Shown one piece after another: positions 46,710 to 56,273 of a stretch of DNA of 64,000 nucleotides (position 1 is its first letter; each line of letters begins with the position of its first letter). The DNA is taken from the NCBI GenBank assembly GCA_963851215.1, contig CAWKOG010000020.1, positions 186,001-250,000 of the forward strand, written 5' to 3'. This stretch comes from DATKFM01 sp963851215. GTDB taxonomy: Bacteria > Pseudomonadota > Alphaproteobacteria > Dongiales > Dongiaceae. The translations under genes were made by a program, and so were the position numbers. Below the pieces are notes generated by a model, which made no database searches, was not told the origin of the DNA, and was given only the letters and a program-made list of their open reading frames with translations.

Positions 46710-49700
46710 ATGAAGAAGTTTCGCGAGGTAGCGGATTCGGACGGCGACGCCGTTGCGGCGGCTGATCCATCCAGCCTCCGGAACCGGCGTTGCATTCCGA
46801 TCGATCTCGGGGCCTCACTGGTCAATCTTAACCTCGACCCCAAGGCCATTATCAAGATCGAGGATCTGCCGCCGGGCTCCCTGCTGACTTGCGGCCAGGG
46901 CAATTCCAACAACACCTGGTCGTTGAAGCTCTCGGAGACCGAAGACGTCGTCTTCATCGCTCCGCATAGACGACAATTCCGACAGCTTCCCGATCTCCGT
47001 CCGCATCCTGATGCCGGATCCGGACGGGTTCGACTACGCCAGCACCATCCACAAGTTCGATATCCTGCTGTCGGACACCAGCTCCCAATCGGCCTTCACG
47101 GCGATCCTGGCCGATGACGGCAAGGGCGAGCCGGCCCAGCTCGGCGCTCTGAAGGACGCTCTCGCCAAGGCCCGCGGCCTCGGCGACATCAAGCTGAACA
47201 AGAAGAATGCGCTGAATTTCGACGAGGAGTCGGCGGCAGCTTTCGAAGGCCAGCGCTCCTCCGCCAGCCTGCAAGCGCTGTTCAGCGCCGAGCAGAAGGA
47301 AGAGGAAGAGCGCCGCCGGATCGAAGACGCCGAGGAGGAATGGCGCGCCCACGAGGAGCGCCGCCTCGCCGAAGCGCGCGCCGAATGGATGCTCGAGACC
47401 GAGGGCAAGGTCGTCCAGGCGGTCGCCGAGACGCGCATGCAGGAGGAGCAGAGGCTGATCGCCGCCGAAGCGCGATTCCGCGAGCAGCTGACGGAAAAGC
47501 TGGAAGACGCAAAGGCGCGCTGGAAGGCGAAGAGCGCCTCGCGCGGCACCGGCGCGGGCACGGGCCGGGCGGCGCCGGCCGACCTCGAGGCCACGCTGCG
47601 CATCCGCATGACGGCGGAAGAGACGCGGCTGCAACAGGAAGCCGCGCAGAGGATCGCCGACGCCGAGGTCAAGTTCCGCGCCCAGCTGGTGGAAAAGCTG
47701 GGAGCGGCGCGCAAGGAGTGGCAGGCCGACGAAGCCGCCCGCCAGACCGCGGCGCAAGCCGCCTTCCAGGCCGAAGAAGCCAACCGGTTGGGCCAGGCAA
47801 AGCTGAAATGGCTGGGCGAGATCGAAGCCAAGACCGAGGACTCCAAGCCCGCGACCGATGAAATCGAAGCCGTCGTCAAGGAACGGCTGGCTTCCTCGCA
47901 AGCGAAATGGCAGCGCGACGCGCTCGAGGGCCTGGCGCAGGCCGAAGCCAAATGGAAAGAGGCCGAGATCGGCCCGCATCGAGTTCGGCCCGCCGCGAAT
48001 GGCAGTCCGATAGCGAGCGCCGGCTGCAAGAGGCCGTGGCCGGCGTAGCCCAGGTCGATGTGGAGCAGGTTGTCCGCGAGCGCATCGCCTCGATGCAGAC
48101 GCGCTGGCAGACCGAAGCGCTCAACGCCATCTCCGACGCCGAGGGGCGGTGGAAGAAGTCTGAGAAGGAGAAGCTCGACGCCGCCCGCAAGGAATGGAGC
48201 GAAGAAAAGGATCGCCTGCTGAAGGATATGGCGAGCGCCGTACCCGCCGTCGATCTCGAAGGCATCGTTATCGAGCGCATGCGCGCGGCGCAGGCGAAGT
48301 GGCAGGAAGAAGCGGTCGGAGCCCTGGTGGACGCCGAGAACCGCTGGAAGGCCACCGAAGCCGAACGCATCAAGACGATGCGGGCGGAGATGCAGAAGGA
48401 ATTCGACTCCCGGATCAAGGACCCCGGTAGCCTGGACGTCGACATGATCGTCCAGAAGAAGATGGCCGCCTCGCAGCAGAAGTGGCAGGAGGAATTCCTC
48501 AAGGTCCTCGCCGACAGCGAGAAGAAGTGGAAGACCGGCGAGGCCGAGCGACTGAAGGAAGCCAAGGCGCAATGGGAGAAGGAGAGCGGCGGCAAGGCGG
48601 GCTCCGGCGCTCGACTTCGGGTGGCGCATCGAGCGCCGATGTCGAGAAGCTGGTCAAGGAACGGGTCGGAGACAGAACTCGCGGTCATGGAGGCTGTCTG
48701 GCGCTCGGAAGAAGCGCAGCGCCTGAAGGCCGCGGAGAAGGAGTTCGGAAAGCAGTTCGAGAAGAAATTCTCGGAGCTGGAATTGCAGCATATCGAGGAC
48801 CTGCAGAAGCTGCATGCCGCCGAGGCAAAGCTCGTCGAATTGCAGGCCGCGACGCCGAAGGACGCCAAGGCCCAGCGGGCCGTCGAGCAGGAGCGTCTGG
48901 CCGCCGCGGAGAAGGAATGGGCCGCGAGCGCCGAAAAGCGTCTCAAATCCGCCGAGGAAGATTGGAAGGCCGGCGAAGCGCAGCGCCTGCAGGCTGCCGA
49001 GGCCGCCTGGAAAACCGGCGAGCAGAAGCGGCTCAATGATCTGCGCGCGGAATTGACGGCCGCCGAGGACAAGCGGCGTCTGGACGTGCCGCTTCGTCGG
49101 GCGGACCCGCATCGGCGGAACAGCTCAAAGCCGCCGAGGCCGCCTGGAAGGCGGCGGAGGATCTGCGCTTCAAGGAGGCGCAGGCCGCCTGGAAAGCCGC
49201 CGAGGAGCGCCACCGCCACGATGCCGAAGTCGGCCTGGAGATCCGCTGAGCAGAAGCGGCTCGACGAGGCGCACGTCACCTGGCAATCGCAGACCGAACG
49301 CCGCTTTGCGCTGATCGAAAAGCAGGTGAAGGACTATCAGACGCAGCAGGCCGCCATCATCGAAGCGCCAGGTCGCCGAGAAGCTGGCCGCTGCAGAGGC
49401 CGCCTGGAAAACCGCGGAAGCCGAGCGCTTGCGCGCCGCCCAAACCGCGTGGGCAGCCATGACGCCGGGGACCGGCGCGTCGCCGGAACAGATCGCCGAG
49501 CAGCAGCGGGTGGCGGTCGCCGAAGCTGAGCAGAAGCTGCGCGAGCAGATGCTCGCCATGGAAGAGAAGACGCGCATCCGCGTCGCCGACGAGCTGGTCG
49601 AGGCGCAGCGCTTCTGGCAGGAAGCCGCCGATCTCAAGCTCGCCGCCGAGCGCGCGCATTGGCAGGCGGAAGCGGACAGGCGCATCGCCGAGGCCGAATC

Positions 49701-51019
49701 GAAGGCGAAATTCGATCCCGACGCCCAGGCGAAACTGGTCGCGGAGGTCGAGGCCCGCCTCAAGGCCGAGCATGGCCTGGAGATGGACGGCATGCGCGCC
49801 TCCATCGATGCGATGATGGCGGCAAATGCCCAGCGGCTGGAAAAGGAACACAGCCAGCGCATCGCCGTGATGGAGAGCCAGTGGCGCAATTCCACGGCCC
49901 ATACCGCCAACGAGGCGCGCGCCGCCGCGTCGACCGAGTCCGAACAGCGCATCGCCGAGCTGACGCGCGAGCGCGACGAGGCGATCGCCCGCCTGGCCCA
50001 GCAGCCGGCCGCCGCGGAACCCGCGATGTCGGCCGACTGGGTGACCTTGGAAATTCGCATCGCCCAGCTCGAAACCGAGCGCGATGCCGCCGTCCGCCGC
50101 GCCGAAGATTCGCAGCGCAATCTCGCTCTGCGCGAAGAGGCGCAGACTAGGCTGACCAGCCAGAGCGATTCCCAGCTTGCCGCCGCGGTCGCCGCCGAGC
50201 GCATGAAGTGGCAGGCCGAAGCCGAGCAGCGCGTCGCCGCCGAACGCCGCGAGAAGGAACAAGCCGTCGAGTTGCTCAAGCTGGCGGAGGCGCGCCTGCG
50301 CGCCATGCCGACGGTCGATCCCGCGCTCGAGGCCAAATGGAAGGCCGACATGGAGATGCGCGTGGCCCAGACACGTGCCGCCCTCACGGCAGAAGCCATG
50401 TCCGCCATGCAGGCCGCCGAAACGAAATGGAAGAGCGAAACCGACCAGCGCTTCGCCATCGCCGAGGAGATGTTCAAGGAGATCTACGAAGAGCAGCTCT
50501 CGGCCGCTGAAGCCAAGTGGCGCGCTGACGAAAACCAGCGCTTCGCCGCGGCGCGCGAGGCCTGGATGGTCGATGCGCGCACCAAGGGTCTCGGTGGCGG
50601 CAGCGACAGCGCTCTGGCCAGCAGCATCGAAGCCGCCCTCAATGCCAAATTCGAGCTCAAGGTCGCCGATATCGAAGTCGCGCTTCCTGGCACAGCGCGA
50701 AGCCGCGATCGCCGAAGCGCGCCGCCAGTGGGAGTCCAGCGAGATCGATCGCCTGATCGACGCCCAGTCGGAATTCCAGGTGAACGCCGACCGCCGCGTG
50801 AAGGAGTTGGAGATCCGGCTGAAGGCGCAGTTCGGCGGCCAGATCGCCGAAGCCGAGCGCCTGTGGAAGGATGGCGAGGCGAAGCGCCTGGCGGCCGCGC
50901 GCGCCAAGTGGAAGGCGGAGTCCGATGACCGTGTCACCGATGCGGAAAACCGCATGCGTCTCGAGTATGAGCGCCTGCTGGCGCAAGGCGCCGAACTACG
51001 CACCGGCAGCGGCGGGTAG
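46710..51019 (+). CDS. Giant coiled-coil protein with 15-residue Trp repeats (frameshifted)
   Basis: About 1430 residues. An N-terminal sandwich-like domain (about 1-130, with IIKIEDLPPGSLLTCGQG and NNTWSLKLSETEDVVF) recalls the LPaGatLsaG repeats of adhesin-type domains, though there is no signal peptide. The rest is charged helix with Trp or an aromatic every 15 residues, for example WKAGEAQRLQAAEAAW. A higher-order unit of about 60 residues begins VDVEQVVRERI, VDLEGIVIERM, LDVDMIVQKKM, DVEKLVKER. Breaks near 46965, 47980, 48615, 48655, 49090, 49240, 49370 and 50685 shift the frame; two of them compensate. A long rod or scaffold in the cytoplasm is likely. Function unknown. Confidence 0.75.
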
Positions 51020-51398
51020 AGCGCCATCCTCTCGAGTTCAGTTGTCGACCCTGTCGCGCTCCCCACTATCAAGCTAAGGAACGTAAGGCGCCTCCGGCGT
51101 GTTACCGCCTTCTGTCCCCTCGCCCGCGCAGTCGCGACAATCGCTTCGCGATTGCGCTGAGGGAGAGGGATGTCACATCCGCGTTCAGCGGATGTGACGG
51201 GGTGAGGGCACGGTGCGCAGCTGATGCGTACGTTGCACCAATCATCGTGTCACAACTTCTGTCGACCTCGCATATCGGCGGCAACAAGCGTGCAGGTAGT
51301 GATGTCGGCGCCGCCCCTCACCGGTGCCATCCGCTGAACGCGGATAGCACCTGCCTCTCCCCACTTCGTGGGGCGAGGCGGCAATCAACTGCAGCAGG
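51020..51398. other. Intergenic region filled by repeats
   Basis: About 380 bases between convergent genes (coiled-coil, plus; DUF4265 protein, minus). Most of it consists of two inverted REP-like units (51115-51211 and 51311-51385). No coding sequence is supported. The hairpins may serve as terminators for both flanking transcripts. Confidence 0.6.
51115..51385. repeat. Inverted pair of REP-like units with ATCCGC stem-loops
   Basis: The left unit contains a perfect hairpin at 51172-51198 (11-base stem GTCACATCCGC, loop GTTCA) followed by GGGGTGAGGGC. The right unit is its inverted relative with CGCCCCTCACCGG and a hairpin at 51323-51351 (GGTGC-ATCCGC stem, loop TGAAC). Each unit also has CTCGCCC or CTCTCCCC near its outer edge. 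Its GGTGAGGG core is shared with the repeat pair at 21079-21297, suggesting one dispersed family. Confidence 0.75.
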
Positions 51399-51851
51399 TC
51401 ACTCGGGATGTCGCATCGATGGGAATGCGACAGCTACAGAAGCACTATCCAAGGATGAAAGCACTGCGTCGACTTCGCTCATCGCCACCAGTTCCGAAAC
51501 ATCAATGGCGTAGCACCCAAGCTTGGCAAGTCTAACTGTGTTGCACCCCAAATCGCGCAACTTCCGCAGTGTCTGCTCAATGTCATTTGGATCTTTCAGA
51601 CGGAGGAGCCAGATGGTTGTCCGCGCTGAGCGGCGCACATGTTTCCATGCGTGCGCCATATGCTCTTCATCGAGGTCGACTGCAATGATGTCATTGACCG
51701 AAAGGTCGCCAACGAAAAGCGGAGCGTCCAGCAGGCGATACCCTTCATCGACCATCTCAAACGGCAGACATTCCGCGCCTGCGGGCGGCCATCAATCCTC
51801 GACTGGCAAGGGAAAGGTAATGGAAACCTGCGACTCGCATTTCCTATTCAT
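51399..51851 (-). CDS. DUF4265-family protein with in-frame TGA
   Basis: The intact frame encodes 118 residues from 51755, but the family pattern continues upstream: MNRKCESQVSITFPLPVED, then TGA at 51792-51794, then WPPAGAECLPFEMVDEGY and FVGDLSVNDIIAVD. Homologues have Gly-Trp at this place, so TGA for GGA is one substitution at codon 20 of a 150-residue gene that starts with ATG at 51851 behind GAGG. It may be a nonsense mutation or a base error. The DUF4265 family is small, cytoplasmic and uncharacterised (some members lie near toxin-like genes). The terminator of the PAS gene lies just upstream. Confidence 0.65.
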
Positions 51852-51882
51852 TCGGGAGATCCTCGCGCGGAATAAAAAAAGT

Positions 51883-51906
51883 GCGGCGGGCATTTCTGCC
51901 CGCCGC
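51883..51906 (-). terminator. Intrinsic terminator
   Basis: A perfect 10-base stem (GCGGCGGGCA at 51883-51892, TGCCCGCCGC at 51897-51906) with a TTTC loop. On the minus strand it is followed by ACTTTTTTTATT. It stands 30 bases after the stop of the PAS_5 gene and should end that transcript. Confidence 0.88.
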
Positions 51907-51935
51907 CTCGATCTCAATCGCCTGCAACGGCGGCG

Positions 51936-53231
51936 CTAGGCGCGGGCGAGGTTGCAGAGGACGTGGTCGACCTGCGTCTCCTCGTTGCCGAGCGGCAGCG
52001 CCACGATCCGATAGGACGAACTGCCCACCGTGTTCTGGAACGTCTCGATGTCCTGCACCGGCTTGCCGGCGGACACGGCCTCGCGGCCGATGGCGAGCAT
52101 CCATTCGGTCAGCATGGGCGTGAAGGTGACTTCCTCGGCCGGCTCCGCCGTCGCGGCGGCGCCGGTCAGGCGCATGACCTGGGTGAAATTGACATTGCTG
52201 CCGCCGACCGCGCCGCAAGACAGCAGCATCGTGTTCGGCCAGAGCTCGGCGATCTGCTTGGCATCGAAATCGCCATAGGATGGGAAGCGGCGCCCGTTCT
52301 TGCGCTGCGCCCAGAAGCTGTAGAAATCGTTGCCTTGGCGGGCCTTCTCGGCCGCCTGCTGCTGCGCCGCCAGGGCGGCCTGCACGGCGCTGCCCGGCTG
52401 CGTCCGGGTCCCTTGGGCGCGGGCCGCGCGAGCGGCAATCGCTTCGAAACGCGAGCGGCCGGCGCTGTTGCCGTTGCTTTCCTCGGCCGGAGCCGCCGGG
52501 GCGGCCTCCGCCGGCGCATGGGCGCCGTTTCCATTGGTGTAGGCCGGGGCCGCTGCGGGCTCCGGCTTCGGGGCCTCGGGCATCGGCGCGGGCGCCGCGA
52601 CCGGGGCAGGTTCGTTCCAAAGCGGTGCCGCCGCGGCAGGCGCCGGTTCGGCGGCCGCGGTCTCAACCTGGGTGGCCAGGGCATCGTCGAGCGCCTGCGC
52701 CAGCAGGGCCTGAGACTGCTCCAGGGCCGCATCCATCGAATCGACTTCGGCAGCCGGCGCGGCTTCCGCCACTGGCGCCTGTTCGGCTTCCACGGCGATT
52801 TCCGCGACTGGAACTTCCGCGACTGGAACTTCCGCGACTGGAATCTCAGCGGTTGGAATCTCCGCGGCCGGAAGCTCCGCAGCCGCTATTGGCGTAGCCT
52901 CCCACATGGGCTCGGGTTCGGGCTCAGGCGCCGTCACCGGTGCTGGTGTCACGGCCTGCGGCACATTGGCGTCATCTGCAGCTGCAAACTCCGCCGGCGC
53001 TTCCGCTGAGGGCATGTCCTCGGCTTCAGTGCCGCTGCGCGCCTCGGCGATCGACACGACGTTGGCGCTGGCAGTTGCCTGCGCTAGATCGTCGAAGCTC
53101 AAGGCCTTCTTGCGCGACTTGCCCTTGGCCGGCTTGTCCTTCGCAGCGGCGCCGCCCATGGCGTCCGCGGCCTTGCGGGGCCGCTTCTGCTTGGCGCCGT
53201 TGGTGCCCGGCTTGGGCGATTTCAACGTCAT
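51936..53231 (-). CDS. PAS_5-domain protein with long disordered N-terminus
   Basis: 431 residues. The first 35 residues are basic. About 260 residues of Ala/Pro/Glu-rich low complexity follow, including tandem five-residue units (AEIPVAEVPVAEVPVAEI). The last 130 residues form a PAS_5-type domain: NDFYSFWAQRKNGRRFPSYGDFD, IAELWPNTMLLSCG, and a C-terminal VGSSSYRIVALPLGNEE. PAS_5 proteins are an alphaproteobacterial family with unknown ligands. The gene is downstream of the ParA/RHH pair on the same strand (about 105-base gap), has a strong terminator, and has a near-match CtrA box upstream. Confidence 0.8.
   Translation of the reverse strand: MTLKSPKPGTNGAKQKRPRKAADAMGGAAAKDKPAKGKSRKKALSFDDLAQATASANVVSIAEARSGTEAEDMPSAEAPAEFAAADDANVPQAVTPAPVTAPEPEPEPMWEATPIAAAELPAAEIPTAEIPVAEVPVAEVPVAEIAVEAEQAPVAEAAPAAEVDSMDAALEQSQALLAQALDDALATQVETAAAEPAPAAAAPLWNEPAPVAAPAPMPEAPKPEPAAAPAYTNGNGAHAPAEAAPAAPAEESNGNSAGRSRFEAIAARAARAQGTRTQPGSAVQAALAAQQQAAEKARQGNDFYSFWAQRKNGRRFPSYGDFDAKQIAELWPNTMLLSCGAVGGSNVNFTQVMRLTGAAATAEPAEEVTFTPMLTEWMLAIGREAVSAGKPVQDIETFQNTVGSSSYRIVALPLGNEETQVDHVLCNLARA
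52790..52895. repeat. Tandem 15-base repeat within the PAS_5 gene
   Basis: Several imperfect copies of a 15-base unit, GCGACTGGAACTTCC, lie in tandem here. They encode the AEIPV/AEVPV peptide of the disordered linker. Two neighbouring copies are identical, which suggests recent copy-number change. Confidence 0.75.
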
Positions 53232-53302
53232 GTTCGCCAGGGACGCCGCCTGATTGGCGGGATCGCTGGGCTCAATATCGTTTGGCGTCTTATCTTCTAA
53301 TA

Positions 53303-53317
53303 TTCATAACCGGTTAA
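53303..53317. promoter_or_regulatory. Near-match CtrA box upstream of the PAS_5 gene
   Basis: Read on the minus strand, TTAA at 53317-53314, seven bases, then TGAA at 53306-53303: one mismatch from TTAA-N7-TTAA. It lies about 72 bases upstream of the PAS_5 start at 53231. Weak on its own, but the facing coiled-coil gene has an exact box. Confidence 0.35.
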
Positions 53318-53336
53318 CCGCTTCCGATTTCCCCTA

Positions 53337-53912
53337 TCAATCGGCACGCCCGACCGATGCCTCAAGCATCGCGGGCGCGTCCTCTGCTTCCGCCTGAAAG
53401 GGTTGCCCCTCTTCGGCCGGCGGCAGAGCGTCCACAAATTCCGGCGCAACCTTCTTCACCAGACGATCGAAGGCGCGGGTCATCAGCTCCTGCGCGCTCC
53501 AGTTCATCTTGAACGCCACCAGCTTCATGCGGAAATGGCGCGGCGCATCCAGGCGCACGGAAATCTTCTTCTTGCTCGTCTCCGCAACCCGCTCGGCGGC
53601 CCAATGGGGCACCACGGCCGGCATCGGCATGCGGATCACCTTCTTCGGCTGCATGAGCGGCGAACGCTCCAGCTTCGGCTGCATGAGCGGCGGGCGCTCC
53701 GGCAGTTCGGCGGCGGCGATTGTCTGTTGGGGGGTAGCAGCGTCGGTGACCGTCATATCCAGCGTCGGCCGGGCGTCCATGACCGGCTCGCGCTGGCCTT
53801 GGTCCTGGGGTGCCGGCATCGGCGGCGCCGAGACGGCGCGGTTCAGCAATGCCGTCGCCGCGGAGCGACCTTTGACCGCCAGCAATCTGCCTGTCAGCGA
53901 TGCAGCCCGCAT
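53337..53912 (-). CDS. Probable ribbon-helix-helix protein partnered with ParA
   Basis: 191 residues. A flexible first half, with a duplicated PLMQPK motif (PPLMQPKLERSPLMQPKKV), leads into KKKISVRLDAPRHFRMKLVAFK and SAQELMTRAFDRLVKKVAPEF at about 115-165. The strand-helix-helix pattern resembles ribbon-helix-helix DNA-binding proteins and the small partners encoded after ParA genes. An acidic tail follows. The gene begins three bases after the ParA stop on the same strand, so the two are coupled. It could bring the ATPase to DNA or to another protein. Confidence 0.65.
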   Translation of the reverse strand: MRAASLTGRLLAVKGRSAATALLNRAVSAPPMPAPQDQGQREPVMDARPTLDMTVTDAATPQQTIAAAELPERPPLMQPKLERSPLMQPKKVIRMPMPAVVPHWAAERVAETSKKKISVRLDAPRHFRMKLVAFKMNWSAQELMTRAFDRLVKKVAPEFVDALPPAEEGQPFQAEAEDAPAMLEASVGRAD

Positions 53913-53915
53913 GGA

Positions 53916-54632
53916 CTACTTCGCTCCATGCCCTTCGCCGGCGGCCTGCATGGCGGCGGCGGATTTCGTGCCGGCGGGCGCCTGGCCGGTCGGCGCGCCC
54001 TGCGCGCGCGCAAGGTTCTTGAGACGGTTCTGCAGATACTGCCAGAGCTGCTCGCATTCCTGGCCGGAGCGGGAGCCCTCTTCGAGTTCCATCACCGTGC
54101 GGCCATCGATCATGCTGGCGGCGAAATCGGTGCGGTTATGAATGACTGACGGCGCCAGCGTGCCATGCTGCGACAGAGCGATGACGGCTTCGGAGGTGAT
54201 GCGGGCGCGCGGCGAGGCGGCGTTGACGACGAAAACCAGCGGCTTACCCAGGCGCTCCACCAGCTCGACCGTGACGCCGACGGCGCGCAGATCGTGCGGG
54301 CTCGGCCGGGTCGGCACGACGACGAGGTCGCACAGGCGGATCACTTCCGCGATAGTCGCGGTGATCGCCGGCGGCGTGTCGATGACGACGAGATTGATAC
54401 CCATGCCGCGCATGCGCGCCAGGTCTTCCGACAGGCGTGCGATGGAGGTGTGCGCGAATAGCGGCGTGTCCGCTTCGCGCTCGTTCCACCAATCCGCCAA
54501 GCTGCCCTGAGGATCGGTATCGACCAGCGCCACCGGGCCGAAGCCCGCGCGCTCGGCCTGCACGGCGATATGTCCGGCCAGCGTTGTCTTGCCGGAACCG
54601 CCCTTCTGCGAAGCAAACGCCATCACTTGCAT
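53916..54632 (-). CDS. ParA/MinD-family ATPase
   Basis: 238 residues. The deviant Walker A with signature lysine is QKGGSGKTTLAGH, Walker A' is ALVDTDPQGSLADWW, and Walker B is LVVIDTPPA. These ATPases dimerise on ATP, bind DNA or membrane, and position plasmids, chromosomes or protein clusters. No parS-like sites and no ParB gene are next to it, so it is unlikely to be the chromosomal ParA of the parABS locus. It is followed by the small RHH-like gene and shares a sister ATPase at 54919 upstream on the same strand. Confidence 0.92.
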   Translation of the reverse strand: MQVMAFASQKGGSGKTTLAGHIAVQAERAGFGPVALVDTDPQGSLADWWNEREADTPLFAHTSIARLSEDLARMRGMGINLVVIDTPPAITATIAEVIRLCDLVVVPTRPSPHDLRAVGVTVELVERLGKPLVFVVNAASPRARITSEAVIALSQHGTLAPSVIHNRTDFAASMIDGRTVMELEEGSRSGQECEQLWQYLQNRLKNLARAQGAPTGQAPAGTKSAAAMQAAGEGHGAK

Positions 54633-54918
54633 TTAACAACTCCTGGTGCGGCTCTCCAAGCCGCGGGAAAGACAGCCGGGATCGGACGACCGAACGGCTG
54701 GAAGACAGACGCGATTCCCTATCACGTCATTAAAAATCTTATAGAGAGCAATCCTTAATGAACCCTTACTGGTGCAGGCAATATCGTAAATAGCCCGTAT
54801 TCTTTGCGCAAAATAAGGTGAGGGAAATATTATCACCGCTGTATCCGGTAACACCGGAAGTCTTTATGCGGCGTAAATTCCCGGTGAATTACTTGGAATA
54901 TTTACCTTGATGGCGGCT
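54633..54918. other. AT-rich intergenic region between the two ParA genes
   Basis: About 285 bases and the most AT-rich stretch of this block (54725-54840). It probably carries the promoter of the ParA gene at 54632. A small hairpin, TCCGGT-AAC-ACCGGA at 54844-54858, may belong to the end of the ParA-PilZ message, although no T-run follows on the minus strand. Confidence 0.5.
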
Positions 54919-56104
54919 CTAGGCGCGCCGTCCTGTCCCGGCCTGCACCATGGCCGAGAGGCTCTTCACCAGGCTGAGCTGCTGGCGCGGTTCGATCTTG
55001 AAGCGCAGGCCGACGCGATCCTCCTCGCGGTGGCGCACTTCGGAGGTCAGATCATCGATCGATTTCAAGCTTGAGGAAGACAATATCGCCGACCTTGAAC
55101 GGCAGGCTCGCCATGATGAGCGCGCCGCCGGCGGAGATGTCGTGCACGACGCAGTCATACTCCTTGTCGCCGAGCTTGATCTTGGCCGGCCGGTCATAGA
55201 CAAAGCGCGGATATTTGCGCATCGCCTCCGGGCTCGACTGCTCGCCGCCATCGGATGCCGGGGCAGGCGATGCTGCCAGCGAAGCGGCAGGGGCTGCGGA
55301 CGCCGCGGGAGCAGATTCCGCCGCCGCGGCAGCCATGCCCGATTGAAACGCCGAAGCCGCTGAAGACTTGCCCTTGCCGGCAGTCTTGTTCGAAAAGAGG
55401 TCGCCGGCCGGCTTGCCCGTTTCGCCGTCGGCCGGCGGCGGCGGAATATCGGCCGGCCTCGGCGCGGCGGCGGCGCCATCGCCCGCTTTCGGCAGGCGCT
55501 TGGCGAAGTATTCCCAGAGTTTCTGCACATTGCCCGACGGCGACAGCTCGCTGCTGATTTCCATCACCGTGCGGCCGTCCATCATGCTTTCGACAAAGGC
55601 GATATTGCGCGGGATCGCCGCGGTCGCCACCGGACCATGCTGGGCCAATGTCATCACCACTTCCGGCGGCAATTCGGCATTGGCCTCGACGCCATTGATG
55701 ACGAACACGAAGGGCTTGCCCGACAGTTGCACCAGCTCGACGATGGCGCTGGCCGCGTCCAGATCATGGGCGCAGGGGCGCGCAGGAATGGCGATCAGAT
55801 CCGCAACAACCAGAGCCGCCTCGATGGATTGGCCGAGGGCCGCCGGCGTGTCGATGACCACGAGGTCGGTGCCGTCGGCGCGCAGACTTTCGATTTTCTG
55901 CAGGAGGTCAGCTTGCGTCGCACGCGCATATTTCACCGGCTGCTCGCCGCGCTGGGCGCACCAATCGGCCAGGCTCGCTTCGGGATCGATGTCGATCAGC
56001 GCGACATTGCCAATGCCGCCCTGCTGCGCCTGCACGGCCATATGGCCGGCGAGCGTTGTCTTTCCCGCGCCGCTTTTCTGCGAAGCAAATGCGAGCACAC
56101 GCAT
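54919..56104 (-). CDS. ParA-type ATPase fused to a C-terminal PilZ domain (frameshifted near end)
   Basis: About 394 residues from MRVLAFASQK at 56104. The ATPase part (1-230) has SGAGKTTLAGH with the signature lysine, LIDIDPEASLADW and LVVIDTPAA. A disordered Ala/Pro linker of about 60 residues follows, then a PilZ domain: RKYPRFVYDRPAKI (RxxxR) and HDISAGGALI (D-x-S-x-x-G), the two motifs that bind c-di-GMP. Near 55062 an extra base shifts the frame; the corrected end reads SIDDLTSEVRHREEDRVGLRFK and stops at 54919. ParA-PilZ fusion would couple positioning to the second messenger. Confidence 0.85.
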
Positions 56105-56273
56105 AGGGTTAGGAACTCCGAACATCACCCATGGCGACGGCGGGACGGCCACGCGCGACCCTGTCCATCGTCAAGATTCCAAGCTCGACTATCAGTCTTA
56201 ATGGTGAAATGTTCGTAAAAACCCGGCCGGATGTTCATGAAATGTCAGCAAAAGCCGGGCTGAGGCCTTGTGG

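Noticed and set aside
47034..51072. Several 435 to 571-codon minus-strand frames, Ser/Ala/Arg-rich, opposite the coiled-coil gene
   Set aside because: They mirror the repetitive GAG/GAA/GCC codons of the coiled-coil gene; the plus strand carries the structured repeats and an upstream control region.
53916..56104. Chromosomal or plasmid parABS partition locus
   Set aside because: Two ParA-type genes but no ParB gene and no parS-like palindromes in the flanks; one ATPase carries PilZ.
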